Shown piece by piece: positions 31,958 through 40,454 of a stretch of DNA of 64,000 bases; position 1 is the stretch's first letter; every line of letters begins with the position of its first letter. The DNA is taken from the NCBI RefSeq assembly GCF_004364585.1, contig NZ_SOAN01000001.1, positions 248,001 through 312,000 of the forward strand. The letters run 5' to 3'. Both the position numbers and the translations under genes were made by a program. The notes beneath the pieces are model-generated. The model was not told where the DNA came from and did no database searches. It worked only from the letters and a program-made list of their open reading frames with translations. Origin of the DNA: Nesterenkonia aurantiaca (GTDB lineage: Bacteria > Actinomycetota > Actinomycetes > Actinomycetales > Micrococcaceae).

Positions 31958-32911
31958 ATGGCCGTGACTGCGAATCAGGGCGTGACCCAGGACCATGGCG
32001 TGACCCCGGACGCCGCCCGCACCCGTTCGGTGCTTCCGGTGGCGGCCATCATCGCCACGGTGCTCATGTGGGCCTCCTCCTTCGTTCTGATCCGGTTCTC
32101 CGCCGGGGAGCTCTCCCCCGGGCCGCTCGCGCTGCTGCGGCTGCTCGCCGGAGCGGCGACGCTGAGCATCCTGCTGCTCTGGGTCCGGCGCGGAAGGCTG
32201 CACCGGCCCACCCGGGCGGCGCTTCTGCTGACCGCGCTGTTCGGGGTGATCTGGTTCGCGCTCTACACCGTGGTGTTCAACCTCGCCGGGCACTACATCG
32301 ACGCCGGAACCATCGCGATGGTGGTCAATCTCGCCCCGCTGATGGTCGGCGTCGGGGCCGTGGTGTTCTTCAAGGAGTCCTTCTCCACTCGGCTCTTCCT
32401 CGGCATGGTGGTCTCGCTGTGCGGCATCGGACTGATCACCGTGGCCGGCTCCACGGGCCAGCTGGCCCTGGCCGGGCTGGGCATCGCGCTGATCGCCGCG
32501 TTCCTCTATGCCGCCGGCATGCTGATCCAGAAGCTGGCGCTGCGGCACACCGATCCGCTGACCGCCACCTGGCTGGCCTGCGCCGCGGGCACGATCGCGC
32601 TGCTGCCCTTCCTCGGCGTCACCTGGGCCGAGCTGCAGACCACCTCGACACCGGTGGTCCTGGGCGCGATCTATATGGGGATCGGTCCCACCGCGCTGGG
32701 CTTCTGGTTCTGGGGCTATGCGATGAACCACTTCCCCACCGGCAAGGTGGCCGCCAGCACGCTGGCGGTCCCGGCCGTCGTCGTGGTGATGTCCTGGCTG
32801 ACGCTCGGCGAGATCCCGCCGCTTCTGGGGATCATCGGCGGCGCCGTGACGCTGACCGGTGTGGCTATCGCACAGCTTCGCCGGCCCGGCCGACCCGCGC
32901 GAGCGGGCTGA
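31958..32911 (+). CDS. EamA/DMT-family transporter
   Basis: 317 residues from ATG 31958 (a GTG at 31937 is possible). Ten predicted membrane helices in two EamA repeats, each beginning with the family pattern (LPVAAIIATVLMWASSFVLIRFSAGELSP and GLGIALIAAFLYAAGMLIQKLAL). Such proteins export amino acids or other metabolites; the substrate is unknown. Its 3' end overlaps the amidase gene on the other strand by 47 bp. Confidence 0.88.
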   Translation: MAVTANQGVTQDHGVTPDAARTRSVLPVAAIIATVLMWASSFVLIRFSAGELSPGPLALLRLLAGAATLSILLLWVRRGRLHRPTRAALLLTALFGVIWFALYTVVFNLAGHYIDAGTIAMVVNLAPLMVGVGAVVFFKESFSTRLFLGMVVSLCGIGLITVAGSTGQLALAGLGIALIAAFLYAAGMLIQKLALRHTDPLTATWLACAAGTIALLPFLGVTWAELQTTSTPVVLGAIYMGIGPTALGFWFWGYAMNHFPTGKVAASTLAVPAVVVVMSWLTLGEIPPLLGIIGGAVTLTGVAIAQLRRPGRPARAG

Positions 32912-34319
32912 CCGGTGCGCTGAACTTCTCCCCGCTGGCCAGCTCATAGGCTCGGGCCGCGCGCAGCACCGAGCGATCCTTGGTCCGCGCTGCGACGATC
33001 TGCAGCCCCACGGGAAGCCCGGCGCCGGTGAGCCCGCAGGGCACCGAGACAGCGGGCTGCTGGGTCATGTTGAACGGGATGGTGTAGGGGGTCCAGCTGG
33101 TCCACAGGTCCGAGGGCCAGCCCTCCGGGGCCTGGCGGCTTGCATCGAAGGCGGGGATCGGCATGGTGGGGGTCACCAGCAGGTCGTACTTCTGGTGGAA
33201 GGCTCCCATCCGCACACCCATGTCCATGCGCACCCCGGTGGCGATGAGGTAGTCCAGCGCCGAGGCGTCGGCGTACTGCTGGATCCCGGCGCGCAGTCCC
33301 GGGTCGACCTGTTCCAGTGCGCCCGGGCCGTAGGCCTCCAGCACCTTCGCCGCACCGGTGAACCAGAGCACGTGGAAGGCCTCCACGGGATCCGTGATGT
33401 CGGGATCGACCTGCTCCACCTCGGCGCCGAGCGAGGCCAGCAGTGCCACCGCCTCATCCACCCGTGCCTGGACCTCGGGATCGTTGGAGCCGAAGCCCAG
33501 AGTCGGCGAGTAGCCGATCCGCACCCCGGCCAGGGAGCCGCCGTCGACCTCGAGGTCGGCGAGCTCCGCCGAGAAGGGGCGCGTCTGTGAGGGCAGCGCG
33601 GACCAGTCGCGGGCGTCGAATCCGGCGATCACATCGAGCAGCAGCGCGGTGTCGGTCACGGTGCGCGCCATCGGCCCGGCATGGGCAAGGGTCCCGAAGG
33701 GGCTTGCCGGGTACATCGGCACGGTGCCGTAGGTGGCCTTGATTGCGACGGTGCCGGTGAACGCCGCCGGAATCCGCACCGATCCGCCGCCGTCGGTCCC
33801 CACCGCCCAGGGGCCCATTCCGGCGCCGACCGCGGCCGCGGCTCCGCCGGAGGAGCCTCCGGAGGTCAGCGCGGGGTCCCAGGGATTGGTGGTCGCGCCG
33901 AAGCGCAGCGAGTCAGTGGTGCCCTTCCAGGCGAACTCCGGGGTTGTGGTCTTGCCCAGCAGCACCGCGCCGGTCTCGCGCAGCCGCGCCACACAGGGAG
34001 CGTCATAGTCCCAGGGGCCTGCCTCGTCGATCAACCGGCTGCCGCGCAGCGTGGGCCAGCCCACGGTCGGGAAGATGTCCTTGATCGAGGTGGGCACCCC
34101 GTCTCCGGGGCCCCGCGTCTCCCCGGAGGCCCAGCGCTGGGCCGAGCCCCGGGCGGAGTCCAGGGCCGATTCGCGGTCCACCAGCACGAAGGCGTTGAGC
34201 GCGCCGTTGTGCGCGTCGATCCGGTCCAGGGCAGCCTCGGTGGCATCCACCGGGGTGAAGTCGCCGGTGCGGTATCCCGCGAGAAGCTCGACGGCGGTCA
34301 GGTCAGCAAGGTGCGCCAT
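32865..34319 (-). CDS. Amidase (amidase signature family)
   Basis: 484 residues from ATG 34319 (MAHLADLTAVELLAGYRTGD) with GAGGAGGGG upstream. It carries the Ser-cisSer-Lys triad: Lys in VPTSIKDIF (about 80), and the serines in the Gly/Ser-rich TSGGSSGGAAAAVGAGMGPWA and GTDGGGSVRIPA (about 150-185). Substrate cannot be deduced. It is on the same strand as the downstream-acting dehydrogenase gene upstream of it, 82 bp away, and may share the GntR-controlled promoter. Confidence 0.9.
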   Translation of the reverse strand: MAHLADLTAVELLAGYRTGDFTPVDATEAALDRIDAHNGALNAFVLVDRESALDSARGSAQRWASGETRGPGDGVPTSIKDIFPTVGWPTLRGSRLIDEAGPWDYDAPCVARLRETGAVLLGKTTTPEFAWKGTTDSLRFGATTNPWDPALTSGGSSGGAAAAVGAGMGPWAVGTDGGGSVRIPAAFTGTVAIKATYGTVPMYPASPFGTLAHAGPMARTVTDTALLLDVIAGFDARDWSALPSQTRPFSAELADLEVDGGSLAGVRIGYSPTLGFGSNDPEVQARVDEAVALLASLGAEVEQVDPDITDPVEAFHVLWFTGAAKVLEAYGPGALEQVDPGLRAGIQQYADASALDYLIATGVRMDMGVRMGAFHQKYDLLVTPTMPIPAFDASRQAPEGWPSDLWTSWTPYTIPFNMTQQPAVSVPCGLTGAGLPVGLQIVAARTKDRSVLRAARAYELASGEKFSAPVSPLARVGRAGEAVR

Positions 34320-34401
34320 GCGCCCCTCCTCAAGCTCTGGAGTCCGAAGACTCGTCTGGTGCAACAGGATGGATGGGTGGATCCCGGTTCAGCGTCTTGA
34401 T

Positions 34402-35406
34402 TCAGTGCCGCGGGACGTATCCCTTGGCGGTGTCCACGATGTTCCTCAGCTCCGCTCCGTCGAGCCAGCGTCGCGCGTTCTGCACAAACTGCTCCGCGAG
34501 CGCCGTGCGCCAGCCGAGCACGTCTCCGGACATATGAGCGGAGATGGTGACGGAGTCCATCGTCCACAGCGGCGAGTCCGTCGGCAGCGGCTCCTGGGCG
34601 AAGACGTCGAGGGTGGCACGCCCGAGGTCCCCGTCCTGGAGCGCCTGGACCAGCGCCGCCTCGTCCACAGATTCCCCGCGACCGATGTTGATCAGGTGGG
34701 CGCCGGGGCGCACTGCGGCCAGGGACTGCTCGCCGATCAGACCGGTGGTCTGCGCGGTCAGCGGCGCGGCATTGATGATGTGGTCGAATCCACCGATGTG
34801 ACTCGGCAGGTCCGCGCTCTGCACCACGGTCCCGAAGTCTGGGTCCTGCTCTCGGGCGGTCCGCCCGGCGCCGGTGACCAGGATCCCGACCGCGCGCAGC
34901 AGCCGCGCCGTCTCGCGCCCGATGGCACCTGTGCCGATGATCAGCGCGCTGGTGCCCTGCACCTGCTGCGTCTCGCGGTGCACCCACCGGCGGTTCTGCT
35001 GGTGACGCAGACTCGCCGCGAAGTCCTTGGCGTGAGCGAAGATCGCGGCCAGCACGTACTCCGCGATCGGACGGTCGAAGATGCCCTGCGCGTTGGTCAC
35101 AGTGACCTCCGATCGGCGCAGGTCCTCAAACATCAGCGTATCCACCCCCGCAGCCGCGACGTGGATCCACTCCAGAGAGTCGGCCTGCGGCCAGGCCTGC
35201 TGCACCGCCGGGGAGAAGAAGTCCCAGAGGAACAGCGCCTGTGCCCCCTCAAGGGCGGAGCCGAGTCCCGCGGCATCGGTGTACCTGACCTCGGCCAGGC
35301 CTTCGATCGGTTCGAGCCCCTCGGGCCGCTGAAGCTGGTCTGGGTCCTGGGTCTCCGCCTCAGCGCGGGGACACAGCACCGTGATGATCGGTCTCGCTGC
35401 GGTCAT
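34402..35406 (-). CDS. D-2-hydroxyacid dehydrogenase
   Basis: 334 residues from ATG 35406 (AGGTGA upstream); an earlier ATG at 35466 would add 20 unlikely residues. NAD-binding GTGAIGRETARLLRAVG (about residue 142), INAAPLTAQT, INIGRGESVDEAAL with the conserved Arg and Glu, and the catalytic His in ISAHMSGD. It reduces 2-oxoacids or oxidises D-2-hydroxyacids. It is divergent from a GntR/FCD regulator with an operator between, so it is likely that regulator's target. Confidence 0.88.
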   Translation of the reverse strand: MTAARPIITVLCPRAEAETQDPDQLQRPEGLEPIEGLAEVRYTDAAGLGSALEGAQALFLWDFFSPAVQQAWPQADSLEWIHVAAAGVDTLMFEDLRRSEVTVTNAQGIFDRPIAEYVLAAIFAHAKDFAASLRHQQNRRWVHRETQQVQGTSALIIGTGAIGRETARLLRAVGILVTGAGRTAREQDPDFGTVVQSADLPSHIGGFDHIINAAPLTAQTTGLIGEQSLAAVRPGAHLINIGRGESVDEAALVQALQDGDLGRATLDVFAQEPLPTDSPLWTMDSVTISAHMSGDVLGWRTALAEQFVQNARRWLDGAELRNIVDTAKGYVPRH

Positions 35407-35500
35407 GCTCACCTGCCTGTTTCTGGCCCGTGGTCTCGGCCCGTCTCTGGTCTGCTGACCTATCATCTTCAGGTGCGGCTATGCTATGAATACCCGTGAA

Positions 35501-35514
35501 GATTGTCAACAATC
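35501..35514. promoter_or_regulatory. GntR (FCD-type) operator
   Basis: GATTGT-CA-ACAATC contains TTGT-CA-ACAA, the TNGT-N(0-3)-ACNA pattern typical of FadR/FCD-subfamily GntR regulators. It lies 10 bp before the GntR start codon and in the divergent promoter region, suiting autorepression and control of the dehydrogenase and amidase genes. Confidence 0.7.
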
Positions 35515-35524
35515 CGGAGATATC

Positions 35525-36193
35525 ATGAGCGTCGCGCCCGGCTTCCAGCCCGTCCACCGAGAGTCCACCTCCGCGCTGATCACCCGCCAGCTGCGCGAGG
35601 GGATCATGCGCGGCACGCTGCCCGCAGGCACCCAGCTCTCCGAGGTCAGCTTGGCGGCGGAGTTCGGCGTGAGCCGCGGCCCGCTGCGTGAGGCCATGCA
35701 GCGCCTGGTCCAGGAGGGACTGGTGCGCAGCGAACTCAATCGCGGACTCTTCGTCAAGGAGCTGGACGAGGCGGAGATCCGAGACCTCTACCTGACCCGC
35801 ACCGCGATCGAGACCGCCGCGGCACGCGCGGTGGCCCACGGCGAGACGGTGACCCAGAGCCTGGAACGCCTCCGCGCCCGGGCGACGGCGATGGCAGAGG
35901 CCGCGGCCGCCGAGGACCTGCAGGCGCTGGCAGATGCGGACTTCGCGTTCCACGAGGAGCTGGTCAACCTGGCCGGGAGCCCCCGGCTGCACCGAGTCCA
36001 CGAGACCCTGATGGTGGAGACCAGGATGTGCCTGACGGCGCTGCAGGGGACCTATTTCGACCCCGAGGACCAGGTCGCGGAACACTCACGCATCGTCGAG
36101 GCCATCGCGGCCGGCGATGACGCCGCGATGGTGCGCGAGATCGAGGAGCACATGCAGGAGGCCCTGGATCGCCTGGTCAGAGCGACCCGTTGA
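35525..36193 (+). CDS. GntR-family transcriptional regulator, FCD domain
   Basis: 222 residues from ATG 35525 (MSVAPGFQPVHRESTSALIT) with GGAG 6 nt upstream; a GTG/ATG further up at 35486 is less likely. Winged helix: ITRQLREGIMRGTLPAGTQLSEVSLAAEFGVSRGPLREAMQRLVQEGLV. All-helical FCD effector domain with conserved acidic and His residues (DADFAFHEELVNLAGSPRL, QVAEHSRIVEAIAAGD). Family effectors are carboxylic acids bound with a metal, which fits a 2-hydroxyacid dehydrogenase target. Confidence 0.93.
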   Translation: MSVAPGFQPVHRESTSALITRQLREGIMRGTLPAGTQLSEVSLAAEFGVSRGPLREAMQRLVQEGLVRSELNRGLFVKELDEAEIRDLYLTRTAIETAAARAVAHGETVTQSLERLRARATAMAEAAAAEDLQALADADFAFHEELVNLAGSPRLHRVHETLMVETRMCLTALQGTYFDPEDQVAEHSRIVEAIAAGDDAAMVREIEEHMQEALDRLVRATR

Positions 36194-36244
36194 GCCCTGC
36201 ACACACCCATGGTCCTGCGCCGCGGTCGGAGATAGGGTCGGAGG

Positions 36245-37246
36245 ATGGAATTCAGATATCTCGGACATTCAGGACTGAAGATCTCAGAGATCACCTACGG
36301 CAACTGGTTGACCCATGGCTCGCAGATCGAGAACGATGTGGCCACCCAGTGCGTCCACGCCGCGCTGGACGCCGGGATCACGACCTTCGACACCGCTGAC
36401 GTCTACGCCAACACCGTGGCCGAACAGGTCCTCGGCGATGCCCTCGCCGGGCAGCGCCGGGAGTCCCTGGAGATCTTCACCAAGGTCTACTTCCCCACCG
36501 GCCCCAAGGGCCACAATGACACCGGACTCTCCCGCAAACACATCCTGGAATCGATCAACGGTTCCCTGACCCGACTGGGCACCGACTACGTCGATCTCTA
36601 TCAGGCGCACCGCTATGACTACGAGACGCCGCTGGAGGAGACCATGCAGGCCTTCGCCGACGTGGTTCGCTCCGGCAAGGCGCTCTACATCGGGGTCTCG
36701 GAGTGGAACGCCGAGCAGCTGCGTGCGGGACACGCGCTGGCCAAGGATCTGGGCGTGCAGCTGATCAGCAACCAGCCGCAGTACAACATGCTCTGGCGCG
36801 TGATCGAGCCCGAGGTGGTCCCGGCCTCCGAGGAGCTCGGCATCTCGCAGATCGTCTGGTCACCCATCGCCCAGGGCGTCCTGACCGGGAAGTATCTGCC
36901 GAATCAGCCCGCTCCGGACGGCTCCCGCGCCTCGGACCAGGAGGCTGGAAAGTTCATCGAGCGGTACATGGGTGACGAGATCCTCACCGCGGTGCAGAAC
37001 CTCAAGCCGATCGCCGCAGATCACGGCCTGGATCTCGCGCAGCTGGCCGTGGCATGGGTGCTGCAGAACCCCAACGTCGCCTCGGCGCTGGTCGGCGCGT
37101 CCCGCCCGGAGCAGATCTCCGGCAACGTCGCGGCCGCCGGCGTCCGTCTCGACGATGCGGCGATGCATGCCATCGACGCGGTGATCGGTGATCTGTCCGA
37201 ACAGGATCCCCGTCTGACCAAGTCACCCGAGACGCGCATCGGCTGA
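36245..37246 (+). CDS. Aldo/keto reductase
   Basis: 333 residues of the Kv-beta/YghZ-like aldo/keto reductase branch. MEFRYLGHSGLKISEITYGN starts the barrel. The catalytic tetrad is Asp and Tyr in TFDTADVYANTVAE, Lys in IFTKVYF and His in YQAHRYDYETP. NADP-binding residues are near PIAQGVLTGKY and ALVGASRPEQISGN. The substrate is unknown. It is 51 bp downstream of the GntR gene and may be co-transcribed with it. A GGAGG stands unusually close to the ATG. Confidence 0.92.
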   Translation: MEFRYLGHSGLKISEITYGNWLTHGSQIENDVATQCVHAALDAGITTFDTADVYANTVAEQVLGDALAGQRRESLEIFTKVYFPTGPKGHNDTGLSRKHILESINGSLTRLGTDYVDLYQAHRYDYETPLEETMQAFADVVRSGKALYIGVSEWNAEQLRAGHALAKDLGVQLISNQPQYNMLWRVIEPEVVPASEELGISQIVWSPIAQGVLTGKYLPNQPAPDGSRASDQEAGKFIERYMGDEILTAVQNLKPIAADHGLDLAQLAVAWVLQNPNVASALVGASRPEQISGNVAAAGVRLDDAAMHAIDAVIGDLSEQDPRLTKSPETRIG

Positions 37247-37268
37247 CCCCCGGGTCTCTCGACGCTCC

Positions 37269-37360
37269 GAGACGCAGGCGGCACCCAGCCCGCCCGGCCG
37301 CGCACCGGCCGCGCACCGGCCGCGCACCGAATGGTGCCGCATGGGTGCCGCCTGCGTCTC
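37269..37360. terminator. Long-loop terminator with internal triple repeat
   Basis: A perfect 19-bp inverted repeat (37269-37287 and 37342-37360) encloses a 54-nt loop. Within the loop CGGCCGCGCAC is repeated three times in tandem (37295-37327). It starts 22 bp after the aldo/keto reductase stop. Confidence 0.75.
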
Positions 37361-37490
37361 AGGATTCGGAAGTCTTTACCGTTTCGTTATGAAAATGCGA
37401 GTCCGAACCGTAGACTGGTCGCTGGATTGAAGACATGGACAGCCGCCTGAACATGGGCGCAGCTACACACCGGTGCGGGGGCGGATCTGA

Positions 37491-38750
37491 ATGAGACGAG
37501 GAGCACGGTGGGTCGGCCCACTCTGCTGCACGGCCCTGGTGAGCACCGCGCTCCTGGCAGGATCCACAGCAGCCGTCGCGACCGGCGAAGAGGCACCTGA
37601 GACCTCCGCCTCCCCCACGCCTGCACCCGCTCCAGAGCAGCTGGACCCGACGACGGGCCCCACGGATGCGCCAGAGCAGCTGGACCCGACGACGGGCCCC
37701 ACGAATGCGCCAGAGCCGACCGGACTCGGCATCCCTGATCCGGAACCCACGGAGCCGCAGCCCACCGAGCTCGAGCCCACGGAGCCCGAGCCCACCGAGC
37801 CGCTCCCCACAGCCCCCGAGCCCTCCGAGCCTGAACCCACCGAGCCGCTCCCCACAGCCCCCGGGCCCACTGATCCTGGGCCCACGGACCCCGGGACCCC
37901 TGAGCCGGAACCCGAACCTGAGCCTGAGCCTGAGCCTGAGCCGGAGCCCGAACCTGAGCCCACAGAACAAGAGGCTCCGCCGTCGTTCCCCACCGATCCG
38001 GAGCAGCCGAGCCCCGCGCCGACCCAGGCTGAGTCCTACCTCAGCTGCGGCTCCGCCTTTGCGGCTCCGGGGCAGACCGAGACCCTGCGCCTGCAGATGA
38101 GCAGCGGGCTGACCGACCTCACGGTCGGCACGAGCCTGACCGGTGCAACCATCTGGGTCGAGGACGGAGTGGTCTATTACCAAGCGCCGTCACCGCTGCC
38201 GCCGGGCGCTTCGCAGGATGACTTCTCGATCCGGGGGCTCACCCCGAGCGGGGAACGGGTCTCCGACCGATGCAACATCGGACTGCAGTCCAGCGCTGAA
38301 GGCGCTGAGGGCCTGCCACAGTCGACCCCGCCCCAGCCGAGCGCGCCTGAAGAGCCCTCCACAGCTGAGGACATCGAGGCGCCGGGCACACCCGAGACCT
38401 CAGCGGCACCGGAGTCCACCGAGACCCCGGGCACCGCGAGCACACCCGCGGAGTCCGAGGAGACCTTCAGCGGCCCCCCGATCCCAGGAATGCCCGACTA
38501 CTCGCTGCCCCAGCCTGGACTGCCCAGCGCCGCCCCCTCGGCGTCGGACTCGCAGCCGACCCCAGACCCCGAGACGGCCGGTGACTCAGGGCAGGAAGCG
38601 AACTCCGGGCAGGAGGATGACTCCGAGCTGGCCGTGACCGGACTGAGCACTCTGCACGCGTTCACCGCCGTCGTTCTGGCACTCTTCGCCATCCTTGCTG
38701 GTGCCGCCGCGGTGATCCTGGCCGCTCGCCGGTCACACTCGCCCCGCTGA
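37491..38750 (+). CDS. Pro/Glu-repeat surface protein with LAVTG sortase signal
   Basis: 419 residues. A signal peptide (about 1-30, ending near AVATG) is followed by two identical-length 13-residue repeats (PEQLDPTTGPT-D/N-A, encoded by 39-bp DNA repeats at 37632-37709) and a long region of P-E-P-T-E-P and PEPE units to about residue 165. A globular part follows (SYLSCGSAFAAPGQTETLRL...CNIGL), with two cysteines that could form a disulfide. After another Pro/Ser/Glu stretch the C-terminus has LAVTG, a hydrophobic helix (TAVVLALFAILAGAAAVIL) and RR. LAXTG is the motif of class E sortases in high-GC Gram-positives, so the protein is probably wall-anchored with a stalk. The partner is unknown. 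Confidence 0.8.
   Translation: MRRGARWVGPLCCTALVSTALLAGSTAAVATGEEAPETSASPTPAPAPEQLDPTTGPTDAPEQLDPTTGPTNAPEPTGLGIPDPEPTEPQPTELEPTEPEPTEPLPTAPEPSEPEPTEPLPTAPGPTDPGPTDPGTPEPEPEPEPEPEPEPEPEPEPTEQEAPPSFPTDPEQPSPAPTQAESYLSCGSAFAAPGQTETLRLQMSSGLTDLTVGTSLTGATIWVEDGVVYYQAPSPLPPGASQDDFSIRGLTPSGERVSDRCNIGLQSSAEGAEGLPQSTPPQPSAPEEPSTAEDIEAPGTPETSAAPESTETPGTASTPAESEETFSGPPIPGMPDYSLPQPGLPSAAPSASDSQPTPDPETAGDSGQEANSGQEDDSELAVTGLSTLHAFTAVVLALFAILAGAAAVILAARRSHSPR
37632..37709 (+). repeat. 39-bp coding tandem repeat, two copies
   Basis: Two 39-bp units, differing at one base seen in the Asp/Asn codon, encode PEQLDPTTGPT-D/N-A in the surface protein. Copy number is likely to vary between strains. Confidence 0.85.
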
Positions 38751-38759
38751 GCCGCTGCT

Positions 38760-39344
38760 TCAGGACTGCCCCGCGGCGCGGGAACTCTGCTCCCAGGTGT
38801 TGGGAGCAGGCTTCCGGGCGGCTGGAAGTGCCGCATCGCGCCGCCAGGAATGAAGCTCATCGCTCACCGTGAGATCCTCGGGCACCTCATGACCGAGTTC
38901 CCGGATGGCCCCGAGGATATCGGCATTGGACACCGGCCCGGCACTGGAGAGCAGTCGACCCGCAACATGGGCCCGCACGTAGATCTCACCGTCGACCACT
39001 GCTCGCTGCTCGAAGTAGAAGCACTTCTCGTCGAAGCCGATCATCCGGGTGTGGATCTCGAACCGCTTCATGAACGTGACCGAGCGTCGGAAGGTGATCT
39101 GTTCGGACTGGACCACCGGGGACCATCCGCGGCTGCGCATCTGCGCCCAGAGTCCGCAGCGAGCCATCAGATCAAATCGACCCAGGTCAAAGAGCGAGAA
39201 GTACTGGCCGTTGTTGATGTGCAGCGCGATGTCGACGTCGGTGGGCAACGCGCGCAGCGTGAGCACCGAGGATTCCCAGGGAGTCATAGAGGGGCGACGG
39301 CGGGCGCGGAGCAGCACCAGGAGGGTGCGGAAGATCACATGCAT
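38760..39344 (-). CDS. Thioesterase-family protein (4HBT/THEM6-like hot-dog fold)
   Basis: 194 residues. TDVDIALHINNGQYFSLFDLGRFD is the characteristic opening of the acyl-ACP/acyl-CoA thioesterase-like family, with the conserved N-G and D/E near the active site. SEQITFRRSVTFMKRFEIHTRMIGFDEKCFYFEQR follows the hot-dog helix. It would hydrolyse an acyl-CoA; specificity is unknown. It converges tail to tail with the surface protein gene (9 bp gap). Confidence 0.82.
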   Translation of the reverse strand: MHVIFRTLLVLLRARRRPSMTPWESSVLTLRALPTDVDIALHINNGQYFSLFDLGRFDLMARCGLWAQMRSRGWSPVVQSEQITFRRSVTFMKRFEIHTRMIGFDEKCFYFEQRAVVDGEIYVRAHVAGRLLSSAGPVSNADILGAIRELGHEVPEDLTVSDELHSWRRDAALPAARKPAPNTWEQSSRAAGQS

Positions 39345-39366
39345 AGGAGCAGTCTGCCATAAGCTA

Positions 39367-39407
39367 CCGACTGGTAATAAGTCGGCCGCCGCCCGCCCTT
39401 CAGGGCG
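39367..39407 (-). terminator. Paired hairpins at the end of the response-regulator gene
   Basis: CGCCC-TTCA-GGGCG (39394-39407) overlaps the stop codon region of the regulator gene, and CCGACT-N7-AGTCGG (39367-39385) follows on the minus strand. Together they may end its transcript before the thioesterase gene. Confidence 0.4.
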
Positions 39408-40209
39408 AGCCGGCGGAGGACGCCGAGGTCAGGCCGGAGGGCCCGTGCTCGGCGGGGCGCAGCACGTAGCCGGCGCCTCGAACCGTGTGGATCATCCGGG
39501 GCATGTCGGCCTCGATCTTCTTGCGCACATAGGAGATGTAGAGCTCCACGATGTTGGCCTGTCCGGCGAATTCGTACTCCCAGACCTGCTGCAGGATCTC
39601 GGCCTTGGGGAGCACCGTCCTGGCATGACGCATCAGCAGCCGAAGCAGACGAAACTCGGTGTCTGAGAGGTCGATGTCTCGGCCGCCGCGGCGCACGGTG
39701 CGCGCGGCAGTGTCCAGCTCGAGATCCCCGACCAGCAGGCGCTCCCCCTCGGCGCGTTCCGGGAGCCGTGCCGTGATGAAGTGAAGCCGACGCAGCGCCT
39801 CGTCGACCGAGATGGGTCCCGCCATGTGGTCGTCCCGCGGGCGCACGGTCTCGAGCAGTCTCTGCAGATCGACGTCGGCGTCGAACCAGTGCAGCACCGC
39901 AGAGGGGTCGGTGCCCGCGCGCAGATCCTCCAGGACCTTCTCGCCATCGCTGACCCGCCTGCTGGAGCGCGCGTCCATCACGAAGAGCTCCGGGGCATCG
40001 ACCTGCAGCGCCTGCCGGGCAGTCTCCGCGCTCGACGCGAGCAGCACCTTCACGTCGATCCCACGCAGCCGCTGACACAGCTCTGAGGCCGCCGGGGATG
40101 GCCCGCCGAGGATGAGCACCGGCGAGGAGATCAACAGCGCGGCCGGCGCTGGGGGCGGCGACGCCGTCGGGAGCCCGTGCAGCGGCCCGGAACTGGACTC
40201 ACCCGCCAT
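39400..40209 (-). CDS. Atypical OmpR-type response regulator
   Basis: 269 residues from ATG 40209 with GGGAGGTG upstream. The C-terminal half is a clear OmpR winged helix (DIDLSDTEFRLLRLLMRHART, EILQQVWEYEFAGQANIVELYISYVRKKIE, IHTVRGAGYVLRP). The N-terminal half keeps the size and outline of a receiver domain and one Asp at the expected phosphorylation spot (PELFVMDARSS), but lacks the acidic pair near the N-terminus (VLILGGPSPA instead of VVDD) and the conserved Lys. It may therefore work without phosphorylation. No histidine kinase gene adjoins it; the divergent neighbour is alanine dehydrogenase. Confidence 0.82.
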   Translation of the reverse strand: MAGESSSGPLHGLPTASPPPAPAALLISSPVLILGGPSPAASELCQRLRGIDVKVLLASSAETARQALQVDAPELFVMDARSSRRVSDGEKVLEDLRAGTDPSAVLHWFDADVDLQRLLETVRPRDDHMAGPISVDEALRRLHFITARLPERAEGERLLVGDLELDTAARTVRRGGRDIDLSDTEFRLLRLLMRHARTVLPKAEILQQVWEYEFAGQANIVELYISYVRKKIEADMPRMIHTVRGAGYVLRPAEHGPSGLTSASSAGSP

Positions 40210-40375
40210 CGCACCTCCCGCATCGCTGAACCAAACTGCCTCCTCAGGACGTGGCAGATGTCCAGGAACTCTACAGACTGCCAAGCTCTGAGCCTAGGGT
40301 GAAGCCCCAGACTCAACAACAGCTTGACCCCTGAGGCCTCCAGAGCCGGCGCGGGTTTCATGAAAGACTGGACTC

Positions 40376-40391
40376 GGTGACTGACATCACC
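40376..40391. promoter_or_regulatory. Palindrome upstream of alanine dehydrogenase
   Basis: GGTGA-CTGACA-TCACC, 16 bp, is centred about 70 bp before the ald start codon in the divergent promoter region. It resembles a CRP-type spacing but lacks the outer T/A. A regulator of ald or of the response regulator gene could bind. Confidence 0.3.
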
Positions 40392-40454
40392 CCTGATCTG
40401 TCACCGGTTCACCGCAGCGCACCCGCCCCATCCGGCACTTATCGAGGAGAACAG

